Both the position numbers and the translations under genes were made by a program. A DNA stretch of 64,000 nucleotides from Pseudomonas koreensis (GTDB lineage: Bacteria > Pseudomonadota > Gammaproteobacteria > Pseudomonadales > Pseudomonadaceae): the NCBI RefSeq assembly GCF_024169245.1, contig NZ_JALJWP010000001.1, positions 2,295,501-2,359,500 of the forward strand, in the 5' to 3' direction. The notes under the pieces are model-generated. The model was not told the origin of the DNA, did no database searches, and saw only the letters and a program-made list of their open reading frames with translations. Position 1 is the first letter of the stretch. Each line of letters starts with the position of its first letter. Shown here piece after piece: positions 37,713-47,287 of the stretch.

Positions 37713-38501
37713 TCAATACGCTGACTTTTCATACCCCATCCGCCAACTCACGGCCCGCGTCGCAGCCAATAACCGCTGCGCCGCCGGGCCGTTTTCGTCG
37801 GCGTGAAACAGCGAAGTCGGGCCGACGATGGTCAGTACTGCAGCGACCTGGCCGACGGCGTTGAACACCGGCGCAGAAAGTGCGTCCACTCCCGGCATCA
37901 ACAAACCGTGAACATGATGCAGACCGCGTTCGCGGATCTGTTCACACAGCGCTGCAAATGTTTTTTCGTCTTTGAGCGGATGATTGCCAACAGCAACTTC
38001 CTGCTCGCGCAACTCGTCGGTTTCGCGATGCGGCAAATAGGCGCTGAACACCAGCCCGGTCGAAGAGCTGAGCAACGGCAACACCGAGCCTAATTGCGTG
38101 ACCACCGTCACCGCACGTACCGCCGGTTCGATGTGCACAACAGTTGCGCCCTGATTGCCCCATACCGCGAGGAAGCAGGTTTCGTTGAGGTCATCGCGCA
38201 ACTCGGACAGCGGCAGGGCGGCGACTTTCAGCACGTCCATGCTATTGAGTGCGGCCAGGCCCACGCGCAATGCCTCGCGACCGAGACCGTAGTGGTTGGT
38301 GGCGGCATTCTGTTCGGCAAATCCCGAGGCAATCAGTGCCTGCAAATAGCGATGCACCTTGCTCGCCGGCATCTGCACGTGTTCGGCCAGACGCGACAGG
38401 GAGGTCGACGGTGACAACTCGGCGAGGGCCTTGAGTATGTCGGTGCCGACCTCGGCGGAGCGGACTTTCTGTTTGCCGTTGCTGTCGCTGGTTTTTTCCA
38501 T
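37713..38501 (-). CDS. hmgR: IclR-family regulator of homogentisate catabolism
   Basis: The 262-residue protein from the ATG at 38501 has an N-terminal winged helix (SLSRLAEHVQMPASKVHRYL, about 35-60) and a C-terminal IclR ligand domain. It is divergent from hmgA; in P. putida HmgR represses hmgABC and homogentisate releases it. The intergenic region contains the repeated ATTACG/CGTAAT half-sites expected for its operator. Name by position and family; the ligand is inferred. Confidence 0.85.
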   Translation of the reverse strand: MEKTSDSNGKQKVRSAEVGTDILKALAELSPSTSLSRLAEHVQMPASKVHRYLQALIASGFAEQNAATNHYGLGREALRVGLAALNSMDVLKVAALPLSELRDDLNETCFLAVWGNQGATVVHIEPAVRAVTVVTQLGSVLPLLSSSTGLVFSAYLPHRETDELREQEVAVGNHPLKDEKTFAALCEQIRERGLHHVHGLLMPGVDALSAPVFNAVGQVAAVLTIVGPTSLFHADENGPAAQRLLAATRAVSWRMGYEKSAY

Positions 38502-38561
38502 GGGGCTGGCGGTTCCGGTTCGAATGGGCGTCTTTATAGCTTGACGCTGGATAGCGAGCAA

Positions 38562-38587
38562 ATTACGTTATGCGTAATCAGATTACG
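38562..38587. promoter_or_regulatory. Putative HmgR operator
   Basis: Three half-sites in a row, ATTACG (38562), CGTAAT (38573) and ATTACG (38582), give two overlapping inverted repeats; the right one, CGTAATCAGATTACG (38573-38587), is perfect except for the central base. A weak promoter, TTGACG at 38541 with 17 bases to TACGTT, overlaps the left half-site on the hmgA strand, so bound repressor would block RNA polymerase (inference). Confidence 0.65.
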
Positions 38588-38664
38588 ATAATAACAACCC
38601 CGGCGTGCCGAGACCTCTGAGCCAGAGCGGCTGGCCACTGCCGACTCCCTGTTCAGGAGGCTCC

Positions 38665-39969
38665 ATGAACCTCGATTCAACCGCGCAGGCCTTGGCTTAT
38701 CAGTCAGGCTTCGGCAACGAATTCAGCACTGAAGCGTTGCCCGGCGCGCTGCCCGTTGGCCAGAATTCCCCGCAAAAAGCCCCGTATGGCCTGTATACCG
38801 AACTGTTCTCCGGCACCGCGTTCACCATGCCGCGCAGTGAAGCGCGGCGGACCTGGATGTACCGGATTCAGCCATCGGCCAATCATCCGGCGTTCGTCAA
38901 ACTGGAGCGGCAATTGGCGGGCGGATCGTTGGGTGAAGTGACACCCAATCGTCTGCGCTGGAATCCACTGGATCTGCCGACCGAGCCGACGGACTTCATC
39001 GATGGCCTGGTCAGCATGGCCGCCAACGCTGGCGCCGAAAAACCGTCAGGCATCAGCATTTACAACTACGTCGCCAATCGTTCGATGGAGCGTGTGTTCT
39101 TCAACGCCGACGGTGAAATGCTGCTGGTGCCGCAACTGGGCCGGCTGCGCATCGCCAGCGAACTGGGGGTGTTGGAAGTTGCGCCGCTGGAGATCGTGGT
39201 GCTGCCGCGTGGCCTGAAATTCCGCGTCGAACTGCTTGATCCGCAGGCGCGCGGTTACCTCGCCGAGAACCATGGTGCGCCGCTGCGTCTGCCGGATCTG
39301 GGGCCGATCGGCAGCAACGGTCTGGCCAATCCGCGGGATTTCCTCACGCCGGTCGCCGCCTACGAAAACCTGCAACAACCCACCACTCTGGTGCAGAAAT
39401 TCCTTGGCCAGTTATGGGCCACCGAACTCAATCACTCACCGCTCAATGTGGTCGCCTGGCACGGCAACAACGTGCCGTACAAATACGACCTGCGCCGTTT
39501 CAACACCATCGGCACGGTGAGTTTCGATCACCCCGATCCCTCGATCTTCACCGTGCTGACTTCGCCTACCAGCGTGCACGGTCTGGCCAACCTTGATTTC
39601 GTGATCTTCCCGCCGCGCTGGATGGTTGCCGAAAACACCTTCCGGCCGCCGTGGTTCCATCGCAACCTGATGAACGAATTCATGGGCCTGATCCAGGGCG
39701 AATACGACGCCAAGGCAGAAGGCTTCGTGCCCGGCGGCGCGTCGCTGCACAGCTGCATGAGTGCTCACGGCCCCGACGGCGAAACCTGCACCAAAGCGAT
39801 CAATGCCGAACTTGCCCCTGCGAAGATCGACAACACCATGGCCTTCATGTTCGAGACCAGTCAGGTGCTGCGCCCAAGCCGCTTCGCCCTCGACTGCCCG
39901 CAACTGCAATCCACTTACGATGCTTGCTGGGCGACGCTGCCCGCCACGTTCGACCCGACCCGGAGATAA
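38665..39969 (+). CDS. hmgA: Homogentisate 1,2-dioxygenase
   Basis: The 434-residue enzyme opens the ring of homogentisate with O2 and Fe(II) to maleylacetoacetate. Family blocks include [26 protein letters not shown] (shown here split as [16 protein letters not shown] and GQNSPQ), NVVAWHGN, and the iron motif [12 protein letters not shown] (His about 331, Glu about 337), with [12 protein letters not shown] for a second iron region. The ATG at 38665 follows CAGGAGGCTCC. It is the first gene of the hmgA-fahA-maiA operon; fahA starts 3 bases after it. Confidence 0.97.
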   Translation: MNLDSTAQALAYQSGFGNEFSTEALPGALPVGQNSPQKAPYGLYTELFSGTAFTMPRSEARRTWMYRIQPSANHPAFVKLERQLAGGSLGEVTPNRLRWNPLDLPTEPTDFIDGLVSMAANAGAEKPSGISIYNYVANRSMERVFFNADGEMLLVPQLGRLRIASELGVLEVAPLEIVVLPRGLKFRVELLDPQARGYLAENHGAPLRLPDLGPIGSNGLANPRDFLTPVAAYENLQQPTTLVQKFLGQLWATELNHSPLNVVAWHGNNVPYKYDLRRFNTIGTVSFDHPDPSIFTVLTSPTSVHGLANLDFVIFPPRWMVAENTFRPPWFHRNLMNEFMGLIQGEYDAKAEGFVPGGASLHSCMSAHGPDGETCTKAINAELAPAKIDNTMAFMFETSQVLRPSRFALDCPQLQSTYDACWATLPATFDPTRR

Positions 39970-39972
39970 CCC

Positions 39973-41277
39973 ATGACGCAGAATTCCATCACCCGCAGCT
40001 GGGTCGCTTCGGCCAATGGTCACAGCGATTTCCCCTTGCAGAACCTGCCGCTGGGCGTGTTCAGCCTGAACGGTTCGACACCCCGTGCGGGCGTGGCGAT
40101 CGGCGAGCACATCTTCGATTTGCAAGTCGCGCTTGAGGCCGGTCTGTTTGACGGTGTCGCACGCAGTGCAGTGGAAGCCATGCATGGCGGGCAGTTGAAC
40201 GCGTTCTTCGAACTCGGCCGTGAGGCCAGGGCTGCTCTGCGCGAACGCCTGCTGGAATTGTTCAGCGAAGGCAGTACGCAGCGTGGTGCTATCGAAGCGC
40301 AGGGCGCGAAACTGCTGCCACTTGCCGCCGATTGCCAGATGCACCTGCCGGCGCGGATCAGCGATTACACCGATTTCTATGTCGGCATCGAGCACGCGCA
40401 GAACGTTGGCAAACTGTTCCGCCCGGACAACCCGCTGCTGCCGAACTACAAGCACGTGCCGATCGGTTACCACGGTCGCGCCTCCACGGTGCGAGCGTCG
40501 GGCACCGAGGTGCGCCGGCCGAAAGGCCAAACCCTGCCGGCCGGGCAGACCGAGCCGGTATTCGGCCCGTGTGCGCGTCTGGATTACGAACTGGAACTGG
40601 GCATCTGGATCGGCCCGGGCAACGAGATGGGCGAGCCGATTGCCATCGGCGACGCCGCCGAGCACATCGCCGGTTTCTGTCTGCTCAATGACTGGTCGGC
40701 ACGGGATATCCAGGCCTGGGAATACCAGCCGCTCGGGCCGTTTCTGTCGAAGAGTTTCATCACCAGCGTCTCGCCCTGGGTGGTAACGGCAGAAGCACTC
40801 GAGCCGTTCCGCACCGCGCAACCGGCGCGCCCTGACGGTGATCCGCAGCCGCTGCCGTATCTGCTCGACAAGCGCGATCAGGACGGCGGCGCCTTCGATA
40901 TCGAACTGGAGGTGCTGCTGCGTACCGAAACCATGCGCGAGCAGAACTTGCCGGCTCATCGTTTGACACTGAGCAACACCCGTTACATGTACTGGACCGT
41001 GGCGCAAATGGTCGCGCATCACAGCGTCAACGGTTGCCAGCTGCAGGCCGGTGACCTGTTCGGTTCGGGCACGCTGTCTGGCCCGGAAAACGGGCAGTTC
41101 GGCAGCCTGCTGGAAATCACCGAGGGCGGTAAGAAACCGATCGAACTGGCCTCCGGCGAGGTGCGCAAATTCCTCGAGGACGGTGACGAAATCATCCTGC
41201 GCGCGCGCTGCGCCCGCGACGGTTTCGCCCCGATCGGCTTCGGCGAATGTCGCGGCATCGTGATTGCGGCGCGCTGA
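39973..41277 (+). CDS. fahA: Fumarylacetoacetase
   Basis: The 434-residue protein splits fumarylacetoacetate into fumarate and acetoacetate, the last step of Phe/Tyr breakdown. It has the N-terminal SH3-like domain and the FAH domain with metal ligands around SDYTDFYVGIEHAQN (near 125), the catalytic His region GYHGRASTV and ELELGIWIGPGNEMG. Length is normal. It is also called hmgB in Pseudomonas. The gene start is 3 bases after the hmgA stop. Confidence 0.96.
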   Translation: MTQNSITRSWVASANGHSDFPLQNLPLGVFSLNGSTPRAGVAIGEHIFDLQVALEAGLFDGVARSAVEAMHGGQLNAFFELGREARAALRERLLELFSEGSTQRGAIEAQGAKLLPLAADCQMHLPARISDYTDFYVGIEHAQNVGKLFRPDNPLLPNYKHVPIGYHGRASTVRASGTEVRRPKGQTLPAGQTEPVFGPCARLDYELELGIWIGPGNEMGEPIAIGDAAEHIAGFCLLNDWSARDIQAWEYQPLGPFLSKSFITSVSPWVVTAEALEPFRTAQPARPDGDPQPLPYLLDKRDQDGGAFDIELEVLLRTETMREQNLPAHRLTLSNTRYMYWTVAQMVAHHSVNGCQLQAGDLFGSGTLSGPENGQFGSLLEITEGGKKPIELASGEVRKFLEDGDEIILRARCARDGFAPIGFGECRGIVIAAR

Positions 41278-41289
41278 CAGGAGCGGCTC

Positions 41290-41925
41290 ATGGATCTCTT
41301 TACCTATTACCGTTCCACTTCGTCGTACCGGGTACGGATTGCGCTGGCGTTGAAGGGGCTCGATTACCAGGCGCTGCCGGTCAACCTGATCGCACCGCCG
41401 GGTGGCGAGCATCGGCAGGCGGCGTATCTGGCGATCAATCCGCAGGGCCGGGTGCCGGCGCTGCGCACCGATGACGGCGCGGTGCTGATTCAATCGCCGG
41501 CGATCATCGAATACCTGGAAGAACGTTATCCACAGGTGCCGTTGCTGCCGGATGATCTTGTCGCACGTGCGCAGGTGCGTGGTGTTGCAGCGGTGATCGG
41601 CTGCGATGTGCATCCGCTGCACAACGTCAGCGTACTCAATCGCCTGCGCCAGTCGGGGCAGGATGAGGCGCAGGTGGTGGAGTGGATCAGTCACTGGATC
41701 AGCCAAGGGCTGGCGACGGTGGAGCAGTTGATCGGTGACAGTGGTTTTTGTTTTGGCGAGTGGCCGTGCGTGGCGGATGTGTATCTGATTGCGCAGTTGT
41801 ATGCGGCAGAGCGGTTCAATGTCAGCCTCGAGGCGTATCCGAAAATCCGCCGTGTGGCTGCGTTGGCGGATGAACATCCGGCGTTCATCAAGGCGCATCC
41901 AGCCAATCAGCCAGATACTCCGTAA
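41290..41925 (+). CDS. maiA: Maleylacetoacetate isomerase (zeta-class GST)
   Basis: The 211-residue glutathione S-transferase fold has the zeta-class YRSTSSYRVRIALALKGL active-site start, NPQGRVPAL and the C-terminal FCFGEWPCVADVYLIAQLY (split here between motifs). It isomerises maleylacetoacetate to fumarylacetoacetate with glutathione. Typical zeta enzymes read SSCxWR; Tyr-Arg here is common in bacterial MaiA. It is the third gene (hmgC) of the operon, after GGAGCGGCTC. Confidence 0.94.
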   Translation: MDLFTYYRSTSSYRVRIALALKGLDYQALPVNLIAPPGGEHRQAAYLAINPQGRVPALRTDDGAVLIQSPAIIEYLEERYPQVPLLPDDLVARAQVRGVAAVIGCDVHPLHNVSVLNRLRQSGQDEAQVVEWISHWISQGLATVEQLIGDSGFCFGEWPCVADVYLIAQLYAAERFNVSLEAYPKIRRVAALADEHPAFIKAHPANQPDTP

Positions 41926-41941
41926 CCCCCTGTGGGAGCGG

Positions 41942-42745
41942 TTAATGGACGACGGAGTTGGGCGGCAGGTGGCCGAGGCGCTCGGTCAGGCGCAGGCGCT
42001 GGATCGGGTCTTCGCTGAGCAACAGCGCGTGCTCCAGATCGAAGCGCTCGGCGTTGGGGCAATCCAGCCGTTGATACAAGCTGGCGCGAGCCATGTAGTC
42101 GGCGGCCTTGGCGCCGCCCAGTTCGAGTACCCGTTCCGCGTCGATCAGCGCGGCGATGAAGTTGTCGTGGGTCAAGTGCAATTGCCGCAGGTTGCGCGAC
42201 AGACGCTGGAGCATCTGCACCGGCGTTGCCGTCAGCAGATGCTCGGCGCTGAGCTGCATGTTCGGCCCGTACTGGCGCTGCAACAATTCGCGACAGTCAT
42301 TGGGATACAACCGCCGCCCGCCGCAAGGGTCGAGCAAATGATCGGCACCGGGAACCCGAAGCAGAAAATGCCCGGGGAAATTCACCCCGACCAGAGGAAT
42401 CTCCAGGCCGTGGGCCAACTCCAGCGCAATCAGCGCCAGTGCCAGCGGCTGCCCGCGTTGGGTGTGCAATACGCGATCCAGCAGCGCCGCCTGTGGACGC
42501 AGGGGCAGAAAATCATCCTGGGCGAAACCGATGTCGACCATGCGCCGCACCAGCGGTTGCGCCAGTTCGCTGACTGGCAGCATCGGCAGGCCATAGCTGA
42601 CCCGTAATTGCAGATCCTTGAACGTGCGCAACCAGGCTTCGGGTTCGAGGGTTTTGTCGTGCTCGGCACTTATCCACAGCGCAGCTTCCAGCAGGGCTGG
42701 CGGCGAGCGGTGCAGGCAGTCGAAAAAGCGTTGGCGCGGACTCAT
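41942..42745 (-). CDS. SirB1-family transglutaminase-like/TPR protein
   Basis: The 267-residue protein has the SirB1 N-terminal transglutaminase-like fold with RRMVDIGFAQDDFLPL and LLDRVLHTQRGQPLALALIALELA, then GVNFPGHFLLRV, and a TPR-like C-terminus (residues about 205-265). Most SirB1 proteins lack a complete catalytic triad and have no established role. The 3' end is 16 bases from that of maiA (convergent); a truncated REP fragment, CTGTGGGAGCGG, lies between. Confidence 0.82.
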   Translation of the reverse strand: MSPRQRFFDCLHRSPPALLEAALWISAEHDKTLEPEAWLRTFKDLQLRVSYGLPMLPVSELAQPLVRRMVDIGFAQDDFLPLRPQAALLDRVLHTQRGQPLALALIALELAHGLEIPLVGVNFPGHFLLRVPGADHLLDPCGGRRLYPNDCRELLQRQYGPNMQLSAEHLLTATPVQMLQRLSRNLRQLHLTHDNFIAALIDAERVLELGGAKAADYMARASLYQRLDCPNAERFDLEHALLLSEDPIQRLRLTERLGHLPPNSVVH

Positions 42746-42930
42746 TTAAATCTCCCTCCAATGCCTCGTTTTAGCCCCGTCCGGGTTGTTCGTCCAGTGG
42801 CTGACGTCCTGAGTGCGAGTTATAGCCGCCTGACACTGTCCGCTCGGCGGCTCATGCCGGCGCGCGCCAGCAATTTTCAGGGGCAAGCCTATACTGGCGT
42901 TCTACAAGAAGTGATTCGGGGAGCCTGTCG

Positions 42931-43950
42931 ATGTTCGCTCTCATGCAAAGCACTCGCCTGGAATCGCTGCACCTGAGCGTGGACCCGGTTAGCGGGTTGA
43001 AGGCGGTCATTGCCATTCATAACAGCCATCTGGGGCCTGCCCTGGGCGGGTGCCGTTACCTTGCCTATCCCAACGACGAATCCGCTGTCGAGGACGCCAT
43101 TCGCCTGGCGCAAAACATGAGCTACAAAGCGGCACTCGCCGGCCTTGCGCAGGGTGGTGGGGTGGCGGTAATCGTGCGGCCGATCCATGTCGAGAATCGC
43201 GGCGCGTTGTTCGAAGCTTTCGGTCGTTGCATTGAGCAGCTCGACGGCCGCTACATCACCGCCATCGACAGCGGTACTTCAGTGGCGGACATGGACTGCA
43301 TCGCCCAGCAGACCCGCCACGTTACCAGCACCACTTCGGCAGGCGACCCGGCACCGCATGCCGCCATGGGTGTGTTCACCGGAATTCGCGCGACGGCAAT
43401 GGCGCGCCTGGGCAGCGACAACCTCGAGGGTTTGCGCATCGCCATTCAGGGGCTTGGTAATGTCGGTTATGCGCTGGCCGAGCAACTGCACGCTGCCGGC
43501 GCCGAGTTGCTGGTCAGTGACATCGACCACGGCAAGGTGCAACTGGCGATGGAACAGCTCAATGCCCACCCGATCGCCAACGATGCGCTGCTCAGCACGC
43601 CTTGCGACATTCTTGCGCCGTGCGGGTTGGGCGGTGTGCTCAACAGTCATTCAGTGTCTCAGCTACGATGTTCGGCAGTTGCCGGCTCGGCGAACAATCA
43701 ACTTTCCCATCTGGACGTGGCGGATCAACTGGAACGGCGCGGGATTCTTTATGCGCCGGATTATGTGATCAATGCCGGCGGGCTCATCTACGTTTCGCTG
43801 AAACATCGCGGTGAGGAATTGCCGACCATCACGGCGCACTTGTCGAAAATCAGTTCGCGGCTGACTGAAGTGTTCGCGCACGCCCAGGCGGAAAAACGTT
43901 CGCCGGCGCGAGTGGCGGATGAGTTGGCCGAAAAGGTCTTGTATCGCTGA
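42931..43950 (+). CDS. Glu/Leu/Phe/Val dehydrogenase family protein, active-site Lys replaced
   Basis: The 339-residue protein follows leucine dehydrogenase throughout: LGPALGGCRYL, the first Lys in NMSYKAALAGL, DSGTSVADMD (Asp of the catalytic set), TSTTSAGDPAPHAAMG, the NAD motif GLGNVGYALAEQL and APDYVINAGGL. The family signature GGGK-x-V carrying the catalytic lysine reads GGGVAVI, with GTG (Val) at 43162-43164. Loss of that Lys should cripple oxidative deamination, so it may be inactive, a pseudo-enzyme or altered in function. The start follows GGGGAGCCTGTCG. Confidence 0.85.
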   Translation: MFALMQSTRLESLHLSVDPVSGLKAVIAIHNSHLGPALGGCRYLAYPNDESAVEDAIRLAQNMSYKAALAGLAQGGGVAVIVRPIHVENRGALFEAFGRCIEQLDGRYITAIDSGTSVADMDCIAQQTRHVTSTTSAGDPAPHAAMGVFTGIRATAMARLGSDNLEGLRIAIQGLGNVGYALAEQLHAAGAELLVSDIDHGKVQLAMEQLNAHPIANDALLSTPCDILAPCGLGGVLNSHSVSQLRCSAVAGSANNQLSHLDVADQLERRGILYAPDYVINAGGLIYVSLKHRGEELPTITAHLSKISSRLTEVFAHAQAEKRSPARVADELAEKVLYR

Positions 43951-43957
43951 AAAGCAA

Positions 43958-44022
43958 AAGATCGCAGCCTTCGGCAGCTCCTACAATCGGAATGTAGGAG
44001 CTGCCGGAGGCTGCGATCTTTC
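43958..44022. repeat. Paired REP/BIME (GTAGGAGCTGCCGGAGGCTG family)
   Basis: Inverted arms of the TGTAGGAGCTGCCG unit separated by about ten bases lie between the convergent dehydrogenase and yebG genes. Confidence 0.87.
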
Positions 44023-44025
44023 TGA

Positions 44026-44361
44026 TTACTTCGGCGCTTTCGCTGCTTTGACTGGCTTCGCAGGCGCCTCGTCAGCTTCTGCGACTTCGGTCTTTTCCAC
44101 AGGCTCGGCCGGCGCATTGATCAGCTCTGACAGCGCATCAGGCTGGCTCTTGAACGCCCGGGCGAACACATCGCGATTCTTCGCCATGTAGATCCCGGCT
44201 TCTTCCACTTGCTGTTCGGTCAGGGACGGAACGGCTTTTTGCAGCACATCGGCCAGATATTCGGCCAGTTCGAGCATTTTGTCATGACGATCAGCTTCGG
44301 CTTTATCCATGAACAAGCGCTCCAGATCTCGGCTGCTGCGGTATACCACTTCGACGGCCAT
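44026..44361 (-). CDS. yebG: DNA-damage-inducible protein YebG
   Basis: The 111-residue protein begins MAVEVVYRSSRDLERLFMDK, then ADRHDKMLELAEYL and GIYMAKNRDVFARAFK, the YebG pattern; the last 35 residues are an Ala/Pro/Glu/Lys-rich extension. YebG is a small SOS protein of unclear action. A LexA box 44 bases upstream supports SOS control. Confidence 0.92.
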   Translation of the reverse strand: MAVEVVYRSSRDLERLFMDKAEADRHDKMLELAEYLADVLQKAVPSLTEQQVEEAGIYMAKNRDVFARAFKSQPDALSELINAPAEPVEKTEVAEADEAPAKPVKAAKAPK

Positions 44362-44696
44362 TCACCACCTCACATGCCTTCACGTTAAGTTGTCTTGACG
44401 ACTACTGTATCCATATACAGCGAAAAGGATAAGCGAATCCCTGCGCCATGGGTAGTGGCTTTTCAATGTAGACCGGATTTGGCGTTTGTCAGGGGACGGT
44501 GTCGCTGCTATAGCGAGCAGGTTCGCTCCCACAGAAACTCCAGCGGTGCGACCAAACGCCACGGCGCGGGATTTGCGGCGGATCGCCATGATGCGTGGCC
44601 CTGAACCTGCATGAAAACCATTGCAACAAGGCGCGCGCGCAAAACCGTCACGTGCGATACGCATCATCCGCCCGATACGGGCTAAGGAAACTCATC
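44362..44696. other. Divergent intergenic region yebG-psiE
   Basis: This 335-base stretch carries the LexA box, a lone REP-like fragment (GCGAGCAGGTTCGCTCCCAC near 44514) and the psiE ribosome-binding site AAGGAAAC. A small open frame starting at 44595 merges with psiE but lacks support. Nothing else was seen. Confidence 0.6.
44405..44420. promoter_or_regulatory. LexA (SOS) box upstream of yebG
   Basis: CTGTATCCATATACAG matches the gammaproteobacterial consensus CTGT-N8-ACAG with a nearly palindromic AT-rich centre. It is placed just 5' of yebG, whose relatives are SOS genes. Confidence 0.88.
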
Positions 44697-45197
44697 GTGA
44701 AAATCAACTGGGCCGAGAAACTGCGGCGTAACGTGCATCAACTGGCCGAGTCGCTGGGTAACCTGTTCGTCGAAACCTTTCACTACCTGGCGCTGTTCGC
44801 CATCGGTGCGGTGACGGCGTGGGCAGCGGTGATGGAGTTTCTCGGCATGCTCGAAGTCGGGCACATCAAGATCGATGACATTCTGTTGCTGTTCATCTAT
44901 CTGGAACTGGGCGCGATGGTCGGAATTTATTTCAAGACCAACCACATGCCGGTGCGCTTCCTGATCTACGTGGCGATCACCGCACTGACGCGCCTGCTGA
45001 TCTCCAACGTCTCGCACCACAACCCGCCGGACATGGGCATCATCTACCTCTGCGGCGGCATTCTGCTGCTGGCGTTCGCGATCCTGGTGGTGCGTTACGC
45101 CTCATCGCAATTCCCTTCAGTGAAGATCGAGAACCCGCAGCGCAAGATCGGCACGGGCTCCAGCGAACATCCTGAAGTGGAGAAGGGCGAGCTTTAA
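44697..45197 (+). CDS. psiE: Phosphate-starvation-inducible PsiE family membrane protein
   Basis: The 166-residue protein starts at GTG 44697 after AAGGAAACTCATC. It has the PsiE pattern: FHYLALFAIGAVTAWAA, IDDILLLFIYLELGAMVGIYF, MPVRFLIYVAITALTRL and IIYLCGGILLLAFAILV, i.e. four membrane helices, and a soluble tail. The exact role of PsiE is unknown; E. coli psiE is PhoB-activated. The stop overlaps that of the convergent DUF3509 gene by 3 bases. Confidence 0.9.
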   Translation: MKINWAEKLRRNVHQLAESLGNLFVETFHYLALFAIGAVTAWAAVMEFLGMLEVGHIKIDDILLLFIYLELGAMVGIYFKTNHMPVRFLIYVAITALTRLLISNVSHHNPPDMGIIYLCGGILLLAFAILVVRYASSQFPSVKIENPQRKIGTGSSEHPEVEKGEL

Positions 45198-45511
45198 AGG
45201 CTCGCCGCCTGGCCCGGCTGGCCTTTGACGCGAGGCGGTGGCGGGGTCAGCCCGGCGCCGCTGGTCATGGCTTCGAGAATTGACATGGCGCTGTGGCCCT
45301 GTTCGATGGCGATGCCGAACTGGATGCTCTGCACCAGCCGTTTCAACCGCTCGGGGTCGTTGCGCTGTTCGGCGCTGATCATGCGCTTGGCCACGATGCG
45401 GCCGGCGTTGGACAGGGTCAGCATGATGCTGCCGTCCAGGCCCTGAATGCTCAGATTGATCTGATAGTCCGGCGCAAAAGCATCGGTAATGATTTGAAAT
45501 GGGTTGTCCAT
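45194..45511 (-). CDS. DUF3509 domain protein
   Basis: The 105-residue protein (MDNPFQIITDAFAPDYQINL, then NAGRIVAKRMISAEQ and LVQSIQFGIAIEQGHSA) fits DUF3509, a Pseudomonas-restricted small soluble family without known function. A proline-rich tail (LTPPPPRVKG) ends it. It is convergent with psiE. Confidence 0.85.
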   Translation of the reverse strand: MDNPFQIITDAFAPDYQINLSIQGLDGSIMLTLSNAGRIVAKRMISAEQRNDPERLKRLVQSIQFGIAIEQGHSAMSILEAMTSGAGLTPPPPRVKGQPGQAASL

Positions 45512-45687
45512 GATGCGTCACCGCCTGATTGAACGTGAAGTTGTTGACCGGCCATGATCCGATTTGGTTCGCAACACCAGACCACTGGCATCTCGTTCGC
45601 TGAGGTTTGCAATGTCCGTTTGCCTCAAGAGTGATGTAGCAAGGCGCATGCCGGAAAAATTGTCGAACAATGAACACGGTGCAAAAG

Positions 45688-45716
45688 ACGGCGAGCCTCG
45701 GGGCTCGCCGTTTTTT
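45688..45716. terminator. Terminator between DUF3509 region and sdaA
   Basis: ACGGCGAGCC, loop TCGG, GGCTCGCCGT then TTTTTT on the plus strand; on the minus strand the hairpin runs into CTTTTGC. It can serve sdaA from the left strand. Confidence 0.87.
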
Positions 45717-45775
45717 AATGGCGCGTTTTCGGGGCAGGAACGGGGCGATGATCGCTGACGGTGCAGTCCGGCCGA

Positions 45776-47152
45776 TCAGCACTCCACCCAGTTCACCGCC
45801 AGCCCGCCCCGCGAAGTTTCTTTGTATTTGTCGTGCATGTCGGCGCCGGTGTCGCGCATGGTGCGGATCACACGGTCGAGGGAAATAAAGTGATTGCCGT
45901 CGCCGCGCAGGGCCATTTGCGTGGCGTTGATCGCCTTCACCGCCGCGATGGCATTACGCTCGATGCATGGCACTTGCACCAAACCACCGACCGGATCGCA
46001 GGTCAGGCCAAGGTTGTGTTCCAAGCCGATTTCGGCAGCGTTTTCCAATTGCTCCGGCGTCGCGCCGAGCACGTCGGCCAAGCCGGCGGCAGCCATGGCG
46101 CAAGCTGAACCGACTTCGCCCTGACAGCCGACTTCGGCGCCGGAGATAGAAGCATTTTTCTTGCACAAAATGCCGACGGCGGCCGCGCCGAGAAAGAACG
46201 CGACGACGTCATCGTCAGACGCATCCGGATTGAATCTCATGTAGTAGTGCAGAACGGCGGGGATGATTCCGGCGGCGCCGTTGGTCGGCGCGGTGACCAT
46301 GCGCCCGCCGGCGGCGTTTTCTTCGTTGACGGCGAGGGCGAAGAGGTTGACCCATTCCATCGCCGACAGGGTCGAACTGATCACATTCGGTTTGCCGATT
46401 TCCAACAGGCTGCGGTGCAGTTTCGCGGCGCGGCGCGGCACTTTCAGACCGCCGGGAAGGATGCCTTCGTGGCGCAGGCCTTGTTCGACGCACTCACGCA
46501 TCACCGACCAGATATGCAGCAGACCTTGACGGATCTCGGCGTCGCTGCGCCAGGCGCGTTCGTTGGCCATCATCAATTCGGACACGCGCAGATTATGTTG
46601 TTTGCACAGGGCGAGCAGTTCGGCGGCGCTGGAAAAGTCGTACGGCAACACCACGTCACTGGTCGGCGCCACGCCAGACTCTGCTTCAGCCGCTTCGACG
46701 ATGAAACCGCCGCCCACCGAGTAATAGGTCTGCGTGAACAACTCGGTGCTTTCGCCAAAGGCGGTCAGCGACATGGCGTTGGGGTGGTAGGGCAGGCTCT
46801 CGTCGAGCAGCAGCAGATCACTCTGCCAATTGAAAGCAATCGAACGCTGACCAGCGAGGCACAGTTGCCCGGTTTCGCGCAGTTGCTGGATGCGTGGATC
46901 GATGGTCGACGGATCAATGCTGTCCGGCCACTCGCCCATCAGGCCCATGACGGTCGCGCGGTCGGTAGCATGGCCAACGCCGGTGGCCGACAGCGAGCCG
47001 TACAAACGAATCTCCACCCGTCGCACGTCATTGAGCAGATGCTGGTCAAACAGGGCTTGGGCAAAGGTCGCCGCTGCGCGCATCGGGCCGACGGTATGGG
47101 AACTGGACGGGCCGATACCGACTTTGAATAGATCGAAAACACTGATAGCCAT
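45776..47152 (-). CDS. sdaA: L-serine ammonia-lyase
   Basis: The 458-residue single-chain enzyme (beta-type) turns serine into pyruvate and ammonia. It starts [21 protein letters not shown] and has the cysteine motifs for the [4Fe-4S] centre in [19 protein letters not shown] and [16 protein letters not shown]. It is divergent from a LysR gene that likely controls it. A hypothetical role of that LysR as a serine or glycine sensor fits the neighbourhood. Confidence 0.94.
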   Translation of the reverse strand: MAISVFDLFKVGIGPSSSHTVGPMRAAATFAQALFDQHLLNDVRRVEIRLYGSLSATGVGHATDRATVMGLMGEWPDSIDPSTIDPRIQQLRETGQLCLAGQRSIAFNWQSDLLLLDESLPYHPNAMSLTAFGESTELFTQTYYSVGGGFIVEAAEAESGVAPTSDVVLPYDFSSAAELLALCKQHNLRVSELMMANERAWRSDAEIRQGLLHIWSVMRECVEQGLRHEGILPGGLKVPRRAAKLHRSLLEIGKPNVISSTLSAMEWVNLFALAVNEENAAGGRMVTAPTNGAAGIIPAVLHYYMRFNPDASDDDVVAFFLGAAAVGILCKKNASISGAEVGCQGEVGSACAMAAAGLADVLGATPEQLENAAEIGLEHNLGLTCDPVGGLVQVPCIERNAIAAVKAINATQMALRGDGNHFISLDRVIRTMRDTGADMHDKYKETSRGGLAVNWVEC

Positions 47153-47287
47153 GCTAAACCCTCACAAGCAATGGAGTAGGAATCGCTGCCATTTTTTGTC
47201 GGACAAGCGCAATGTCAGCGATACTGCCTCGCTCGGGCCGAGGTGACCAACGAAACCTCCTAAGACAGCCTTTAGCAGGACTAAACA

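Noticed and set aside
39436..41898. 820-codon open frame opposite hmgA-fahA-maiA
   Set aside because: It spans three well supported genes on the other strand and has shadow-like composition.
44595..44696. Upstream extension of PsiE
   Set aside because: It lacks a ribosome-binding site and similarity; the GTG at 44697 follows AAGGAAAC.
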